64,000 nt of DNA, taken from contig NZ_JACCBX010000005.1 of the NCBI RefSeq assembly GCF_013409995.1, forward strand, positions 1 through 64,000. Direction: 5' to 3'. Positions 16,673 through 26,058 of this stretch are shown in pieces (the stretch's first letter is position 1; each line of letters begins with the position of its first letter). The notes beneath the pieces were generated by a model, which made no database searches, was not told the DNA's origin, and saw nothing but the letters and a program-made list of their open reading frames with translations. Both the position numbers and the translations under genes were made by a program. This stretch comes from Neobacillus driksii (GTDB taxonomy: Bacteria; Bacillota; Bacilli; Bacillales; Cytobacillaceae).

Positions 16673-16840
16673 ATACATTCTGTTAAAATGTTTTGCGACA
16701 ATTTCATTCAAGGCACTTTCTTGTCTCCATTCATCACCTAATCCTATCTCTTTTTCTATATGCCAACCTATTTCCTTAGCAAGATACCTTTTAATAGAAT
16801 TTCTATAAAGACCTAAAGCCTCAACAGGATCGCTGCTCAT
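16658..16840 (-). CDS. small hypothetical protein
   Basis: 60 residues, ATG with a fair ribosome binding site (GAGGGA, 6-7 nt spacing). Hydrophilic, charged, no membrane segment or signal peptide: it contains KRYLAKEIGWHIEKEIGLGDEWRQESALNE split over several helices by prediction. A weak promoter-like TTGTCA lies upstream on the minus strand. It overlaps the 3' end of the remnant on the other strand by 15 bp. No function recognised; the ribosome binding site and codon usage make it more likely real than not. Confidence 0.5.
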   Translation of the reverse strand: MSSDPVEALGLYRNSIKRYLAKEIGWHIEKEIGLGDEWRQESALNEIVAKHFNRMYLLQD

Positions 16841-17077
16841 TATGATTCCCTCATTTCTCTTTCCATATATATTTTACCATTTTTCACCATGACAATATTC
16901 TACTAAGTTTTCTACTAACTAATTGATTGATTAAAAATGTCTAATGATCGGAAACTGAATCTTTAGACCAAGATAATAACGAACAAATCAGGCTAGTTTA
17001 ATAAAATCTGAAGGAGGACATATCCGTGACATATCGAATTGTAAATATAATACAATTTTCAAAAGGAGATAGAAAAT

Positions 17078-17455
17078 ATGACCAAACCACTTTTAAAGGG
17101 GATGGAAGGGGTTTTTATACCTGTTAAAGACCCTGAGCTGTCCGCTAAATGGTATGAAGAAGTACTGGGATTTAAAGTAATCTACATGGAAGAAGAGGCA
17201 GCCGTAATGAAGATTGGAGAACAATCTCCAACAGTAGTATGTCTGGTCAGAACTTTAAATCATCAACCAATGAAGTTTCCGGAAAATAATTTTGGGGTGG
17301 GGAAATATTATAATTTCATTCCTACCAATATAGATGAAACCCACAAACTGTTACTCCAAAAGAATGTAAAAGTGAATCCCATTGGTGGCGAAGGAACTAC
17401 AAAATTCTTTACTTTCTATGATCCAGATGATAACCCTTTAGGAGTTTGCCAATAG
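17078..17455 (+). CDS. VOC-superfamily (glyoxalase/bleomycin-resistance-like) protein
   Basis: 125 residues with the paired beta-alpha-beta-beta-beta modules of the vicinal oxygen chelate fold: VFIPVKDPELSAKWYEEVLGF at the first module, and TKFFTFYDPDDNPLGVC at the C-terminus with the usual YDPDGN-like metal-side turn. The metal ligand His/Glu positions are not complete (GVFIPV has no His), so the protein may bind a small ligand without enzymatic activity. Excellent AAAAGGAGAT ribosome binding site. Monocistronic or paired with the GyrI-like gene 60 bp downstream. Confidence 0.8.
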   Translation: MTKPLLKGMEGVFIPVKDPELSAKWYEEVLGFKVIYMEEEAAVMKIGEQSPTVVCLVRTLNHQPMKFPENNFGVGKYYNFIPTNIDETHKLLLQKNVKVNPIGGEGTTKFFTFYDPDDNPLGVCQ

Positions 17456-17516
17456 ATTTTTTAAAATGGAAGAGAACTAGAATACAAGTGATTTTTTATC
17501 ATTGGGAGGATCGTTG

Positions 17517-17963
17517 ATGGATTGTAAAACAGTTAAGAAGACATTTAGAGTTGTGGGCATAAAAGGCAGTGGAGCATTTTCTAATCTTGGTACTGAGATT
17601 CCAAAACTTGCCCAACAATTTCTAAATCGTTTAGATGAAATTGAAAATCAATCGGGTACTGAAATAGCACTTTTCGAACCTAAAAGGGACGCCGACCATC
17701 TGGAAGGTTACTATTATGTAGGAATAATGGTTAATGAACCTCTAAATAAAGTTCCAGTTGGGATGAATTATTTCGAAACGACACAGGACTATGTCACTAC
17801 AAGAGGACGAATAAGTAATATCGGTACCTTACATAACATTTTATTGAAGTGGGCAGATGAACAGGGATATAAAAGGGATCTTGAATCACATATTATCGAA
17901 ACCTATCATCCAATAGAAAATGATGTAGAAGAAGTAGAGATTTATTTACCAATCTATATTTAA
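17517..17963 (+). CDS. GyrI-like small-molecule-binding domain protein
   Basis: 148 residues from the ATG at 17517 (GGGAGGA 6 nt upstream; in-frame TTG at 17502 is part of that signal). The sequence has the AraC effector-binding / GyrI-like fold: VVGIKGSGAFSNLG at the N-terminus, LEGYYYVGIMV in the middle, and the terminal VEIYLPI strand. No DNA-binding domain is attached, so it is a free-standing ligand-binding or hydrolase-like member. Followed by a good terminator at 17980. Confidence 0.75.
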   Translation: MDCKTVKKTFRVVGIKGSGAFSNLGTEIPKLAQQFLNRLDEIENQSGTEIALFEPKRDADHLEGYYYVGIMVNEPLNKVPVGMNYFETTQDYVTTRGRISNIGTLHNILLKWADEQGYKRDLESHIIETYHPIENDVEEVEIYLPIYI

Positions 17964-17979
17964 AATCCTACTGTTTTAA

Positions 17980-18010
17980 AAACAAGCCGCCAGCTTATGG
18001 CGGTTTGTTT
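17980..18010 (+). terminator. terminator after the GyrI-like gene
   Basis: AAACAAGCCGCC paired with GGCGGTTTGTTT (one G-U pair), loop about 7 nt, 16 bp after the stop codon. Confidence 0.85.
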
Positions 18011-18190
18011 ACTTTAGTATACAGCCATAGACAAATTGGAAACTAATTAATCGATTGATTAAATAGAAAAATATCTCTCTAGATTATTCTTTTTCTTTTG
18101 TAAGTGATAAAAATAAATTCGAAAGTTGAAGCTGACGGTTAAAAATGGACATATTATTAAGAACAATTACATTTTCTTTAGGTGAATTTT

Positions 18191-18361
18191 ATGCAAACAT
18201 CGTTCGTTGTCTTTTTTATTATTATTGGTCTACTATTTGGTGTTTGGAAGCGTTGGAATGAATTTTACCCCACCTTATTATTTTGGATTATAGGTGACCT
18301 GCTTTATGCTTCCTTACTTTACAATAATAGAATGTGGGAATTTCATCCTGTTAATGACTAG
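18191..18361 (+). pseudogene. truncated CBO0543-type membrane protein fragment
   Basis: A 56-codon frame with an AGGTG ribosome binding site encodes one N-terminal membrane segment and the WKRWNEFYPTLLFWIIGDLLY region, which I recognise as the N-terminus of the CBO0543 family of multi-spanning Bacillus/Clostridium membrane proteins (normally about 150 residues). The frame stops after MWEFHPVND, where intact members continue. It is therefore a 3'-truncated gene, lying between terminator 17980 and the D repeat. Confidence 0.55.
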
Positions 18362-18462
18362 CTCTTTTTTGTAAAAAATTTTTTATCTAATAAAAGAAAG
18401 TCGCTAGTAATAAATTGGACCTTTCATAAAAGGTAGCTTTTCTTCGCGGCTGACTAGAAAAC

Positions 18463-18616
18463 AAAAAGGACCTTTGATTTTAAAATCAAAGGTCAAAGTT
18501 GAACTTAGTGGTCTAGGCTAAGTTCATTTTAGGAGGTCTAAACTCAGAAGAATTTAAACTAGTATTATATTAACATGGTATGAATATTTATTCAATATTT
18601 TAAATATTTATGCAAC
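18463..18616 (-). ncRNA. repeat D copy 1, candidate small RNA on the minus strand
   Basis: Nearly identical to 60821-60975. Read on the minus strand it has a perfect TATAAT (18569-18564), then about 95 bp and a perfect palindromic hairpin (18469-18494, GACCTTTGA... arms of 13 bp) followed by TCCTTTTTG. A CCTCCT (complement of 18531-18536) lies in the body, a possible anti-Shine-Dalgarno. No ORF is conserved. The -35 region is poor. The hairpin or the promoter-terminator arrangement could also reflect a non-transcribed mobile repeat. Confidence 0.5.
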
Positions 18617-18747
18617 CGCTATCATCAGTTGCTTTTCCATCCTCGATAAAAAATAGCCTTCTACAATGGTGATTGCTGGCAGTTGTTCCCTAATTAAGAA
18701 CCCTGAAAATTAAAGCCGAGAGAACCGTCCCCATTGATACTAGACAA

Positions 18748-20310
18748 CTACATAGTTTGAACCAAGACAATTTCGTCAATAATCGGGATCTCCTTTTTTA
18801 ATAAAGCTAAGACAGTTTCTTCGATTTTATTGTCAATTTCGCAAATGGTTATCGCAGGACCATTAATTTTTGAACGCTCATTAGCCATGCGGGCAATGTT
18901 AAACCCTTTTTGATAAAGAATCTTCAATAACTCTGAGATAACCCCTTTTCGGTCGGTATGGCGGATCACAAGTGTCGGCCGTTCGCCGGAAAATTTTAAC
19001 GGATAATCATCCATTTCCTGAACCTCCACCTTGCCGCCGCCTAAAGAACTGGCCAACACCTTTACAGTACGTGAGGCCCCTGATAATTCTACAAGAACGG
19101 TGTTAGGGTGATAACTTCCAAGCACCCTTTTCGTAAAATCATATTGTAAGCCCTGTTCTTCGGCAATTGCCTTTGCATTTTGAATGCCATCATCTAGAGT
19201 CGATAATCCCATAACACCTGCCAACAGCGCTAAGTCTGTTCCGTGTCCTTGATAGGTTTCAGCGAAGGAGCCCATTAATGAGAACCTCACATATAATGGT
19301 TTTTCATTTAACAGCTGGTAGGCAATATTCGCAATTCGAACAGCCCCTGCCGTATGCGAACTTGAAGGGCCAACCATTACAGGGCCGATAATTTCATAGG
19401 CACTTTGGTATTTTGCCGGACCACAGCCACTAGTTTTTTCGCTGAAAATCTGTTCTTTTAATTTCTTTCCTGTTGGAGTTCCGGCAAGACCGCCTATCCC
19501 CGTTTCTCTCAACGATTCCGGCATTTGCTGTCCTACCTCATGCATCACATGGACTACCTCATCCGGAGGGATGGTGCTGACTACCCCTGCTAACGCCATA
19601 TCTGCCGCGGCTTGTGCAGTAATCGCATGTAAACCGTTACGAATGATACATGGGATTTCCACCAGGCCGGCCACTGGGTCACAAACCAGCCCTAGTGAAT
19701 TTTTCAAGGCGATTCCAACAGCATTTCCAACCTGCGTCGGTGTACCGCCGGCCAGCTCCACAAGGGTGCCGGCTGCCATGGCTGTGGCAGATCCGACTTC
19801 GGCCTGGCACCCGCCGGCGGCCCCTGAGATTGACGCTTTATTAGCAATAAATAAGCCAAGCGCGGAGGCAGTAAACATGGACTGGACAATTTGCTTACGG
19901 GTAAATTTTCCGCTGTCAAGGGCATGAACCAGTACAGCCGGCAAGATTCCTGCGGAGCCTGCTGTCGGTGTTGCCACAATCCTCCCCATCGCTGCATTTA
20001 CCTCTGATACGGCAAGTGCATTCGCTGCAGCATTTAATGTCGCAGGGTTGACAAAGGTTTTCCCATTTTCTGCATAGTGGTAAAGGCGGTGCCCGTCCCC
20101 GCCTGTCAAACCGGTACGGGACATAACGGGACTCATCGTTCCTTTACGGACGGCCTCCTCCATCACTGCAAATTGCTCAGCCATTTTTTCGAGTATCGTT
20201 TCTCTAGGATCACCTTTCTGTTGTATCTCTGTAGTGATCATTACATCCGCAATCGTTATTTTCTTGTTTTCAGCAAGTTCCATTAATTCTCTTAAACTCG
20301 TAAAAGACAT
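18748..20310 (-). CDS. sdaA: L-serine dehydratase, fused alpha-beta chains with ACT domain
   Basis: 520 residues. Converts L-serine to pyruvate and ammonia with a [4Fe-4S] cluster. The N-terminal 290 residues are the alpha (catalytic) domain; cluster Cys168 (GGCQAEVGSA), Cys210 (LVCDPVAG) and Cys221 (EIPC) are present. Residues about 300-440 are the beta domain (AYEIIGPVMVGPSSSHTAGAVRI) and the last 75 an ACT domain. Bacillus usually has separate sdaAB and sdaAA genes; this fusion has alpha first and beta second, the reverse of the E. coli single-chain enzyme. Good AAAGGGAG ribosome binding site. It follows the amidohydrolase gene, suggesting that serine is released by that enzyme. Confidence 0.9.
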   Translation of the reverse strand: MSFTSLRELMELAENKKITIADVMITTEIQQKGDPRETILEKMAEQFAVMEEAVRKGTMSPVMSRTGLTGGDGHRLYHYAENGKTFVNPATLNAAANALAVSEVNAAMGRIVATPTAGSAGILPAVLVHALDSGKFTRKQIVQSMFTASALGLFIANKASISGAAGGCQAEVGSATAMAAGTLVELAGGTPTQVGNAVGIALKNSLGLVCDPVAGLVEIPCIIRNGLHAITAQAAADMALAGVVSTIPPDEVVHVMHEVGQQMPESLRETGIGGLAGTPTGKKLKEQIFSEKTSGCGPAKYQSAYEIIGPVMVGPSSSHTAGAVRIANIAYQLLNEKPLYVRFSLMGSFAETYQGHGTDLALLAGVMGLSTLDDGIQNAKAIAEEQGLQYDFTKRVLGSYHPNTVLVELSGASRTVKVLASSLGGGKVEVQEMDDYPLKFSGERPTLVIRHTDRKGVISELLKILYQKGFNIARMANERSKINGPAITICEIDNKIEETVLALLKKEIPIIDEIVLVQTM

Positions 20311-20332
20311 ATGCTCACTCCCTTTAAAGAAA

Positions 20333-20365
20333 ACGGTCCTTATGCCTAAAAGCCATAAGAACCGT
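20333..20365 (-). terminator. intercistronic hairpin or attenuator
   Basis: Arms ACGGTCCTTATG and CATAAGAACCGT with an 8-9-nt loop; on the minus strand the stem is followed by TTTTCTTT. Lies between the amidohydrolase and serine dehydratase genes of one operon, so it probably reduces, not abolishes, expression of the latter. Confidence 0.6.
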
Positions 20366-20385
20366 CACCTTTGTTTCCTGTTTCT

Positions 20386-21840
20386 TTATATTGTTTGATA
20401 CACCTTTTTTTTATTTTTCGGAGGTGTAAGCTCTTTGGGGATTAGCGACTCATAGGTTTCACCATCAAGCCTTTCTACTAATTCCTTCTTCGCCTTTTCA
20501 AGTAATTCTGGGTTTTCAAGAGCCGAGATAGCAGTACATGCCATTGCCTTTCCAGCTAATAGCATGGCATCATGGGCATAGCTTTCTTTACCTTGTGCCA
20601 CAGCCTGCCAAGTATGAAACGGTGTTCCAAACGCCCAGGTGGAAGTAACACATTGAGCAGTTGGAACATTCCAGCTAACATCGGCAACATCTGTAGAACC
20701 TCCCATAAATGTTTCTTTTTCTGAAAAAGGAACGATAAAGTCGGCAATAGGTCGTTCGGCTAATTGAGAATCCCCCTGTTTACCAACTTGTAAAGCTGCG
20801 GCACGCTTCTCCTCGTCCGTCAAAGTTTCATAGATGGTTTTTGCATAGTTTATATCCTGTTCAGTAGCAAGAGGAGCTCCTATTTCTTGCATATATTGGT
20901 GCATTACCTTTTCAAGGGTCAGGTTTGGAATTAAATTATGGCAGGAACCTTGAATTTCGTAATCTACCTTCGTTTGCGTCATAAGTGCCGCACCGCGAGC
21001 ACAGTCTACTACCCTGTCATAAAGCTCTTTTACTTGATATGGTTTCGGTGCACGGATTAAATACGTCACTTCCGCCTCAGCTTGAACGACGTTTGGAGCT
21101 AATCCCCCTGTATTGGTTACAGCATAATGAATCCGAGCTTCATCAATTGTGTGTTCTCTCATATAATTGACTCCAACGTTCATCAGTTCGACTGCGTCTA
21201 AAGCGCTTCTTCCTAAATGTGGTGCTGCACCGGCATGGGCACTTCTCCCTTTAAATTTAAAGTGTGCATGGATGACCGCATTAGCAGTGGAGTTCATGAC
21301 AGCATTCATTGTGGCAGGATGCCATGAGAAGGCAGCATCCACATCTTTGAAAAAACCATCTCTTGCCATAAATGTTTTCCCGTATCCACTTTCTTCGGCC
21401 GGACAGCCGAAATATTGTACAGTTCCAGCAAGCTTATGTTCTTTCATATAATCCTTAACCGCTATAGCTGCAGCTAACGCACCTACTCCCAGCAAATTAT
21501 GTCCGCAGCCATGGCCATTTCCATTTTTCTTAATGGGCTCAAACTTATTGATGCTTGCTTGTTGGCTTAGTCCTGCCAAAGCATCGTATTCACCGAGAAA
21601 TGCTATGACCGGATGCCCAGATCCATGGGAGGCGATAAAGCCTGTTTCAAGACCAGCAATTCCCTTTTTTACCTCAAACCCTTCCTTTTCCATTGCTTCA
21701 CAAAGCAACTCAGCTGAACGGAATTCCTCAAATCTGGTTTCAGCAAACTCCCATATTTGATCACTTAGCTGTGTAAATAAGGTGCGTTTATTATCTATTA
21801 AATTTGTAATTTTTTCTGATAGAGCAGTCAATTTTTCCAT
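20386..21840 (-). CDS. M20-family amidohydrolase, AbgB type
   Basis: 484 residues of the aminobenzoyl-glutamate hydrolase subunit B (AbgB) group of M20 metallopeptidases, which remove acyl groups from amino acids. Metal-site elements: GNGHGCGHNLLG, PAEESGYGK, FSWHPA and GGSTDVADVS; the dimerisation insert starts near SAHAGAAPHLGRSALDAV. The ATG at 21840 is only a few nt from AGGAG; a TTG at 21831 has ideal 9-nt spacing from the same signal and may be the true start. Translationally close to the MFS gene. With importer and serine dehydratase in the operon, an N-acyl-serine or seryl conjugate is a reasonable guess for substrate. Confidence 0.85.
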   Translation of the reverse strand: MEKLTALSEKITNLIDNKRTLFTQLSDQIWEFAETRFEEFRSAELLCEAMEKEGFEVKKGIAGLETGFIASHGSGHPVIAFLGEYDALAGLSQQASINKFEPIKKNGNGHGCGHNLLGVGALAAAIAVKDYMKEHKLAGTVQYFGCPAEESGYGKTFMARDGFFKDVDAAFSWHPATMNAVMNSTANAVIHAHFKFKGRSAHAGAAPHLGRSALDAVELMNVGVNYMREHTIDEARIHYAVTNTGGLAPNVVQAEAEVTYLIRAPKPYQVKELYDRVVDCARGAALMTQTKVDYEIQGSCHNLIPNLTLEKVMHQYMQEIGAPLATEQDINYAKTIYETLTDEEKRAAALQVGKQGDSQLAERPIADFIVPFSEKETFMGGSTDVADVSWNVPTAQCVTSTWAFGTPFHTWQAVAQGKESYAHDAMLLAGKAMACTAISALENPELLEKAKKELVERLDGETYESLIPKELTPPKNKKKVYQTI

Positions 21841-21843
21841 CTC

Positions 21844-23073
21844 CTAACTAATATTTTCATTGAAAGAAGGAACCTCTTTCTTATAGCCTATTAAAAATAA
21901 AGATCCAGCACATAATAGAGCAAACATAATCAGCATAATAAAAGCAACCGTATAAGAACCGTCAAAAGCATCGACTAAAAATCCTATTAGCATTGGAGTA
22001 AGTACACCAGCGAATTGTGCACCTGTATTAATAAAACCATTTGCCGTTCCTACAACCTCTTCTGATAACATTTTTAATGGAGCTGAGATGATGAGAATAA
22101 TATTAAACGACATGAATACAGTAACCACACTTTGATAGACAGCAAACATGGCTATGTTTGGCGCAAAAGCCATTAAATAAAGAAAAACCGCCGTTAATAC
22201 TGCAAATATCGCTGCAATTACCTTATCTTTCCCCTCAGGTAATTTATCTAAAATATAGCCACTTCCAAGCATCGCGATAATTCCTGCAAACGCTGGAATA
22301 GCTGAAATATACCCAACGGATGTTAAGTCAAGATTACGTGCCTCTACTAAATATGTTGGCATCCATGCCATTAATCCCCATTGCACGGCATAAATCGCAA
22401 AATAGGCAATGAACAAATTCCATATAATCGGGGTTTTCAAAACCTCTCGTAAAGGTGCTTTACTTTTAGCAGGATTTTCAGTAATTCCTACAGTTGAACC
22501 TTTCCGCTCTTTTAAGAAAAAGACGTATAGCAAGACAAATATAATTCCAATAGCACCCGCCATATAAAAAATCATTCTCCAACCGACACTTTGCATGGAT
22601 TGGGTACCAATGATTGGTGTTATTACTCCCATTATCGTACCGGAAGTGAGCATGAAGGACATGGCACGGCTCCGTTCATTTTGCGGAAACCAACTAGCAA
22701 TACCTTTTGAGGCGGATGGAAAAAAGCTGCCTTCCCCAAGCCCAAAAAGAAATCGGATGAGGATTAAGGACATGAAGGACCATGCCATTCCTGACAAAAT
22801 CGTGAAAACGGACCAAGCAAAAACAGCGATGATAATAATTTTTCGGAAACCAAAACGATCTGCGAGCCACCCACCGGGAATTTGCATTAAGGCATAACCT
22901 GCAAAAAAGCTACTTAAAACAATTCCTGTCTGGGAGGCACTTAATTGGAGATCTTTTGAAATACCTAAAATCGCATAATTCATGAAAAATCGATCAAAGT
23001 TTCCAATTGACCACCCTAAAAATAGCAAGATGATAATGACATACTTCCAGTTCTGCGATAATTTGGATACCAT
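21844..23073 (-). CDS. MFS transporter, anion:cation symporter type
   Basis: 409 residues, 12 predicted membrane segments with the MFS motif between TM2 and TM3 (GWLADRFGFRK). Similar in layout to the ACS family (hexuronate, glucarate, phthalate and N-acyl amino acid importers), including the N-terminal WxIGNFDRFFMNYA region. AGGAGG precedes the ATG. First gene of the operon MFS, amidohydrolase, serine dehydratase; divergent from the regulator at 23210. Likely the importer of the conjugate cleaved by the next gene product. Confidence 0.87.
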   Translation of the reverse strand: MVSKLSQNWKYVIIILLFLGWSIGNFDRFFMNYAILGISKDLQLSASQTGIVLSSFFAGYALMQIPGGWLADRFGFRKIIIIAVFAWSVFTILSGMAWSFMSLILIRFLFGLGEGSFFPSASKGIASWFPQNERSRAMSFMLTSGTIMGVITPIIGTQSMQSVGWRMIFYMAGAIGIIFVLLYVFFLKERKGSTVGITENPAKSKAPLREVLKTPIIWNLFIAYFAIYAVQWGLMAWMPTYLVEARNLDLTSVGYISAIPAFAGIIAMLGSGYILDKLPEGKDKVIAAIFAVLTAVFLYLMAFAPNIAMFAVYQSVVTVFMSFNIILIISAPLKMLSEEVVGTANGFINTGAQFAGVLTPMLIGFLVDAFDGSYTVAFIMLIMFALLCAGSLFLIGYKKEVPSFNENIS

Positions 23074-23209
23074 ATAAAACCTCCTAGCTAGATTTGTTGA
23101 ATTCTATTTAATTATAGAAAATTACAACTATTCAAACAATGTTCATTCCTATATAATTAGGACATAAATTATGTGGAGTTCTACATAGTCCTTTGGAGGG
23201 TTTGTAAAA

Positions 23210-25246
23210 GTGGAGACATTGATGAATTTAAAACAATTTTTAATAGATGACTGCTGCCTTTCACATTTTCAGGTGTGGCAAAGTATAAAGGGATTAGATT
23301 TTTCACTTGTATTATCCCATCATTTTGATAAAGAAACTCCCACACCAGAAAGATTTTTCAATGGAAATATACGTACCGATGAAACTTTCACCGATCTTTA
23401 CTACCATTATTCCAATCATACAACCATTGTCATTAGAATCAGTAAATCCTCCGTACTAAACAATCAGCAAGAACTTAATCCAATCATCGATTTATATTAC
23501 TTGCAAGTAATGCTAGATCGAGAAAAATATATCAGGAACAAAATGATGGAAAGTATCCGTGATATCTCCGTCCTCGAAGATTTAGATAACCTGTTAAAAA
23601 AAATATTAGAAAATGCCTTATCTGTTATTCCTGCAGCGGATATGGGAGTTCTATGGATGTACGAACCAAGCTTAGATGTGCTGTTTCCTAAAGCTTGGAC
23701 GGGCGGACCAAATGAAGAAATCAAAAAAATGCGGATGAAGGTTGGCGAAGGAATTATCGGGAAAACATTTAAAGATAATAAATCTTTTATTCTTACCAAT
23801 ATAGAGGAAATTATCTCAGAATCATCTAATATTGCATCTGATAATCTATTTCATCTGTATAATTCTGTCCAATTAGACGATTTGAAATCTATTATTTCAG
23901 TTCCAATAAAGGTGGAGGAGCGTACTTTATGTGTATTGATTGTCTACCAAAATGGTCCTTATCCCCTTTTAACGAAAGATGATCAACAACTGTTAGAAAG
24001 CTTTTCGGATCAGGTCTCGATTGTATTAAGAAATTCGAAACTCTACCAAAATCTCAAAAAACAAAATGATCTCTTAATTCAACGAGATACCATACACAAT
24101 ACATTAATAAAACTGTCGCTTCAAAGTAAGGGTTTACAAAAAATCGCAAATGAAATAAAAAAGATGATCAATCATCCATTAATGATCGTAGATTTAACAG
24201 ATCATCAACAATACTCTAGTCCAACCCAATGGAAAAGGGAACTACCTTCAGAGATTAATACAAAATTAAAAACCCAATCTTTTTTTACTGAGTCTCTTAA
24301 TAGTCAGTCCTTGTATATCCACCCTATTATTGCAATTGACGTTCCGATTGGAATAATTGCAGTAGAAATGGAGGAAGATGATTTTTTTCCTTTAAATAAA
24401 ATGATAATGGAACAGGCAAGTTCTGTGATTGCATTAGAAATTATCCGAAAACAAACATTAGTGGATTCTTATTATCAAAAAACAAATGATCTATTTAATG
24501 ACTTCATTCAGTGCCGAGAATATAACCTGATACGAAAAAAGGCCATTGAGCTTAGAATGGATGATCATCCCTATTATATGGCAGTCACCATTCATATCCA
24601 TCCTCACACTGACTTTCACTTTCTTAATATGCAAATGCATAAACTAATTGCCCAAATCAAAAAACTTTTAGGAATCTATGTTTCAATCATTTTTGGTTAT
24701 GGAAATAAAGTGACGTTGGTATGCCAATTTAATCACTATGCAGATCAGGATTATGTAAAAAAGAAACTAGAGCTTATTCATTCCAGCTGGATGAATGTTC
24801 ATGAAGAATCGCTAAAAATAGGGATTGGTACTTGCTATCCAAGTATGGATAATATAGCAAAAAGTTACTCCGAAGCGGATAAAGCCCTTTCCTTTCTAAT
24901 CTCGAGGCAGCTTAAAATTATTGTAAATTATCAAGATATTGGCATTAATCATCTTTTTATTCATCAACCCATGGATGACCTGAACTCGTTTGTTAATGAA
25001 GTTTTTAATCCCCTCACATCTGATAAAGATGGTACTTTGGATTTGGAACAAACCCTGCTTGCCTATATGGAAAATGATCGTCAAGCAACACAAACAGCCA
25101 AACTTTTGCATATCCATGTAAATACTTTATATCAAAGACTAAAAAGGATCGAAGAAAAGCTTCAAATTTCCTTTTCGAATCCAGAAGATATATTAAAAAT
25201 TCAGCTTGCATGTTATTTAAGAAATTCAATCGTCTCACTTACATGA
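23210..25246 (+). CDS. GAF-domain transcriptional activator of the CdaR/PucR class
   Basis: 678 residues. A GAF domain occupies about 110-275 (LDNLLKKILENALSVIPAADMGVLWM, then SVPIKVEERTLCVLIV), a GGDEF-like CdaR central domain about 450-580, and the C-terminal PucR-type HTH about 615-670 (ARQATQTAKLLHIHVNTLYQRLKRIEEKL in outline). GTG start with TTGGAGGG 9 nt upstream. Divergent from the MFS-amidohydrolase-serine dehydratase operon, so it is the natural candidate activator, sensing the substrate through GAF. Ends with a terminator at 25316. Confidence 0.85.
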   Translation: METLMNLKQFLIDDCCLSHFQVWQSIKGLDFSLVLSHHFDKETPTPERFFNGNIRTDETFTDLYYHYSNHTTIVIRISKSSVLNNQQELNPIIDLYYLQVMLDREKYIRNKMMESIRDISVLEDLDNLLKKILENALSVIPAADMGVLWMYEPSLDVLFPKAWTGGPNEEIKKMRMKVGEGIIGKTFKDNKSFILTNIEEIISESSNIASDNLFHLYNSVQLDDLKSIISVPIKVEERTLCVLIVYQNGPYPLLTKDDQQLLESFSDQVSIVLRNSKLYQNLKKQNDLLIQRDTIHNTLIKLSLQSKGLQKIANEIKKMINHPLMIVDLTDHQQYSSPTQWKRELPSEINTKLKTQSFFTESLNSQSLYIHPIIAIDVPIGIIAVEMEEDDFFPLNKMIMEQASSVIALEIIRKQTLVDSYYQKTNDLFNDFIQCREYNLIRKKAIELRMDDHPYYMAVTIHIHPHTDFHFLNMQMHKLIAQIKKLLGIYVSIIFGYGNKVTLVCQFNHYADQDYVKKKLELIHSSWMNVHEESLKIGIGTCYPSMDNIAKSYSEADKALSFLISRQLKIIVNYQDIGINHLFIHQPMDDLNSFVNEVFNPLTSDKDGTLDLEQTLLAYMENDRQATQTAKLLHIHVNTLYQRLKRIEEKLQISFSNPEDILKIQLACYLRNSIVSLT

Positions 25247-25315
25247 CTACCGCATTACTCGGGTTAGTCTTTCACCGTCTAGCAATTTTTCAGCTTGACA
25301 GGTACGAAATAAAGT

Positions 25316-25352
25316 AAAAAAGATCACACTATTTAATTTGGTGATCTTTTTT
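25316..25352 (+). terminator. terminator of the CdaR-type regulator gene
   Basis: AAAAAGATCAC / GTGATCTTTTTT stem with a 12-nt loop and T-run, about 70 bp after the stop codon. A-rich on the other side, so it may work in both directions. Confidence 0.8.
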
Positions 25353-25520
25353 ACATATAGGCATATTCCGAAAAATCTAAATACAATTACCGACAGGTTA
25401 TTCCAAGATGGCAATTCCTCTGAATGTAAAAAAACTTATTAGGAAATGCATTATGTCTCATTGTTTTCGTAAGTTCACCTTTACTGCGCATACATGTATG
25501 GAACCCGTTAACGCTAACCC

Positions 25521-25878
25521 ATCATCTCGACAATTTTCTTCCTACCCAAAACGAGCAGACGCAGCATTACCAACACGTAATGCAATACTAATCAAACAAT
25601 TGGTTAACTCGAACTCTACTAATCAAACGCTTGATTAAATAACGCATGAACCCCATTGACATATGAGTTTCTACTTGTTTTCAGGAGAGGAACTTGTCGA
25701 ATAAAAGTGATGATTTTTTAGAATACTCCTTAAAACTGACAATAGAAACTAGTAATGTAAACAACCTGACAAACTTCTATTATATAAAATACCATCTAAA
25801 CGTTTGATTAAAATTGCCTTAAACCCTGTTAAAAAAGAACTTTTACCTGTTTTCTAGGAAAATTCATGTCGATGAAAG
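25521..25878. repeat. dispersed repeat A, copy 1
   Basis: About 355 bp with matching copies at 34811-35172 and 62370-62663 and a 3' fragment at 40686-40732. It starts with a TCGACAATTTTCTTCC segment and ends with a TGTCGATGAA segment. Inside are AATCAA-N4-TTGATT palindromes (25590-25607 and 25620-25637 regions, and a half-site at 25799), a TTGTCGAA motif at 25695, and a conserved CACAACCTGACAA-like stretch. The short ORF at 25408-25638 is not conserved in other copies. Confidence 0.75.
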
Positions 25879-26058
25879 ATCCCCTTTCTCTTGTTCCACA
25901 GCTTTCTGACACCTTAAACGATGTTTCCATGATAATTACCTCCTTCCCTTAACGGAAAGAAGAGCATCAACCAACCACCCCAACATATTCAACTACACCA
26001 TTCTATCACTGTTTACCAATCTAAAAACCTATCAATCTTCGATAATTTCGGGGAGTGA
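25829..26058 (-). repeat. repeat B copy 1: conserved leader with a small ORF
   Basis: The minus strand from 26058 to 25925 matches leaders at 31995-31843 and 32790-32636. It ends in AAGGAGGT and, here, an ATG at 25930 that opens a 33-codon frame (starting METSFKVS) reaching 25829 inside repeat A. In the other copies the aligned start codon is CTG and the peptide differs after MET/LET. The conserved part is thus the leader and ribosome binding site, not the peptide. Followed on the plus side by the GGTGACAGGCACC motif at 26105. Confidence 0.55.

Noticed and set aside
25408..25638. A 76-codon frame
   Set aside because: Lies mostly in repeat A; other copies have stops and shifts in the same frame, so it is not conserved.
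25521..25878. CRISPR-like array in repeat-rich DNA
   Set aside because: The repeats are long, dispersed and not regularly spaced with unique spacers; no cas genes in the window.
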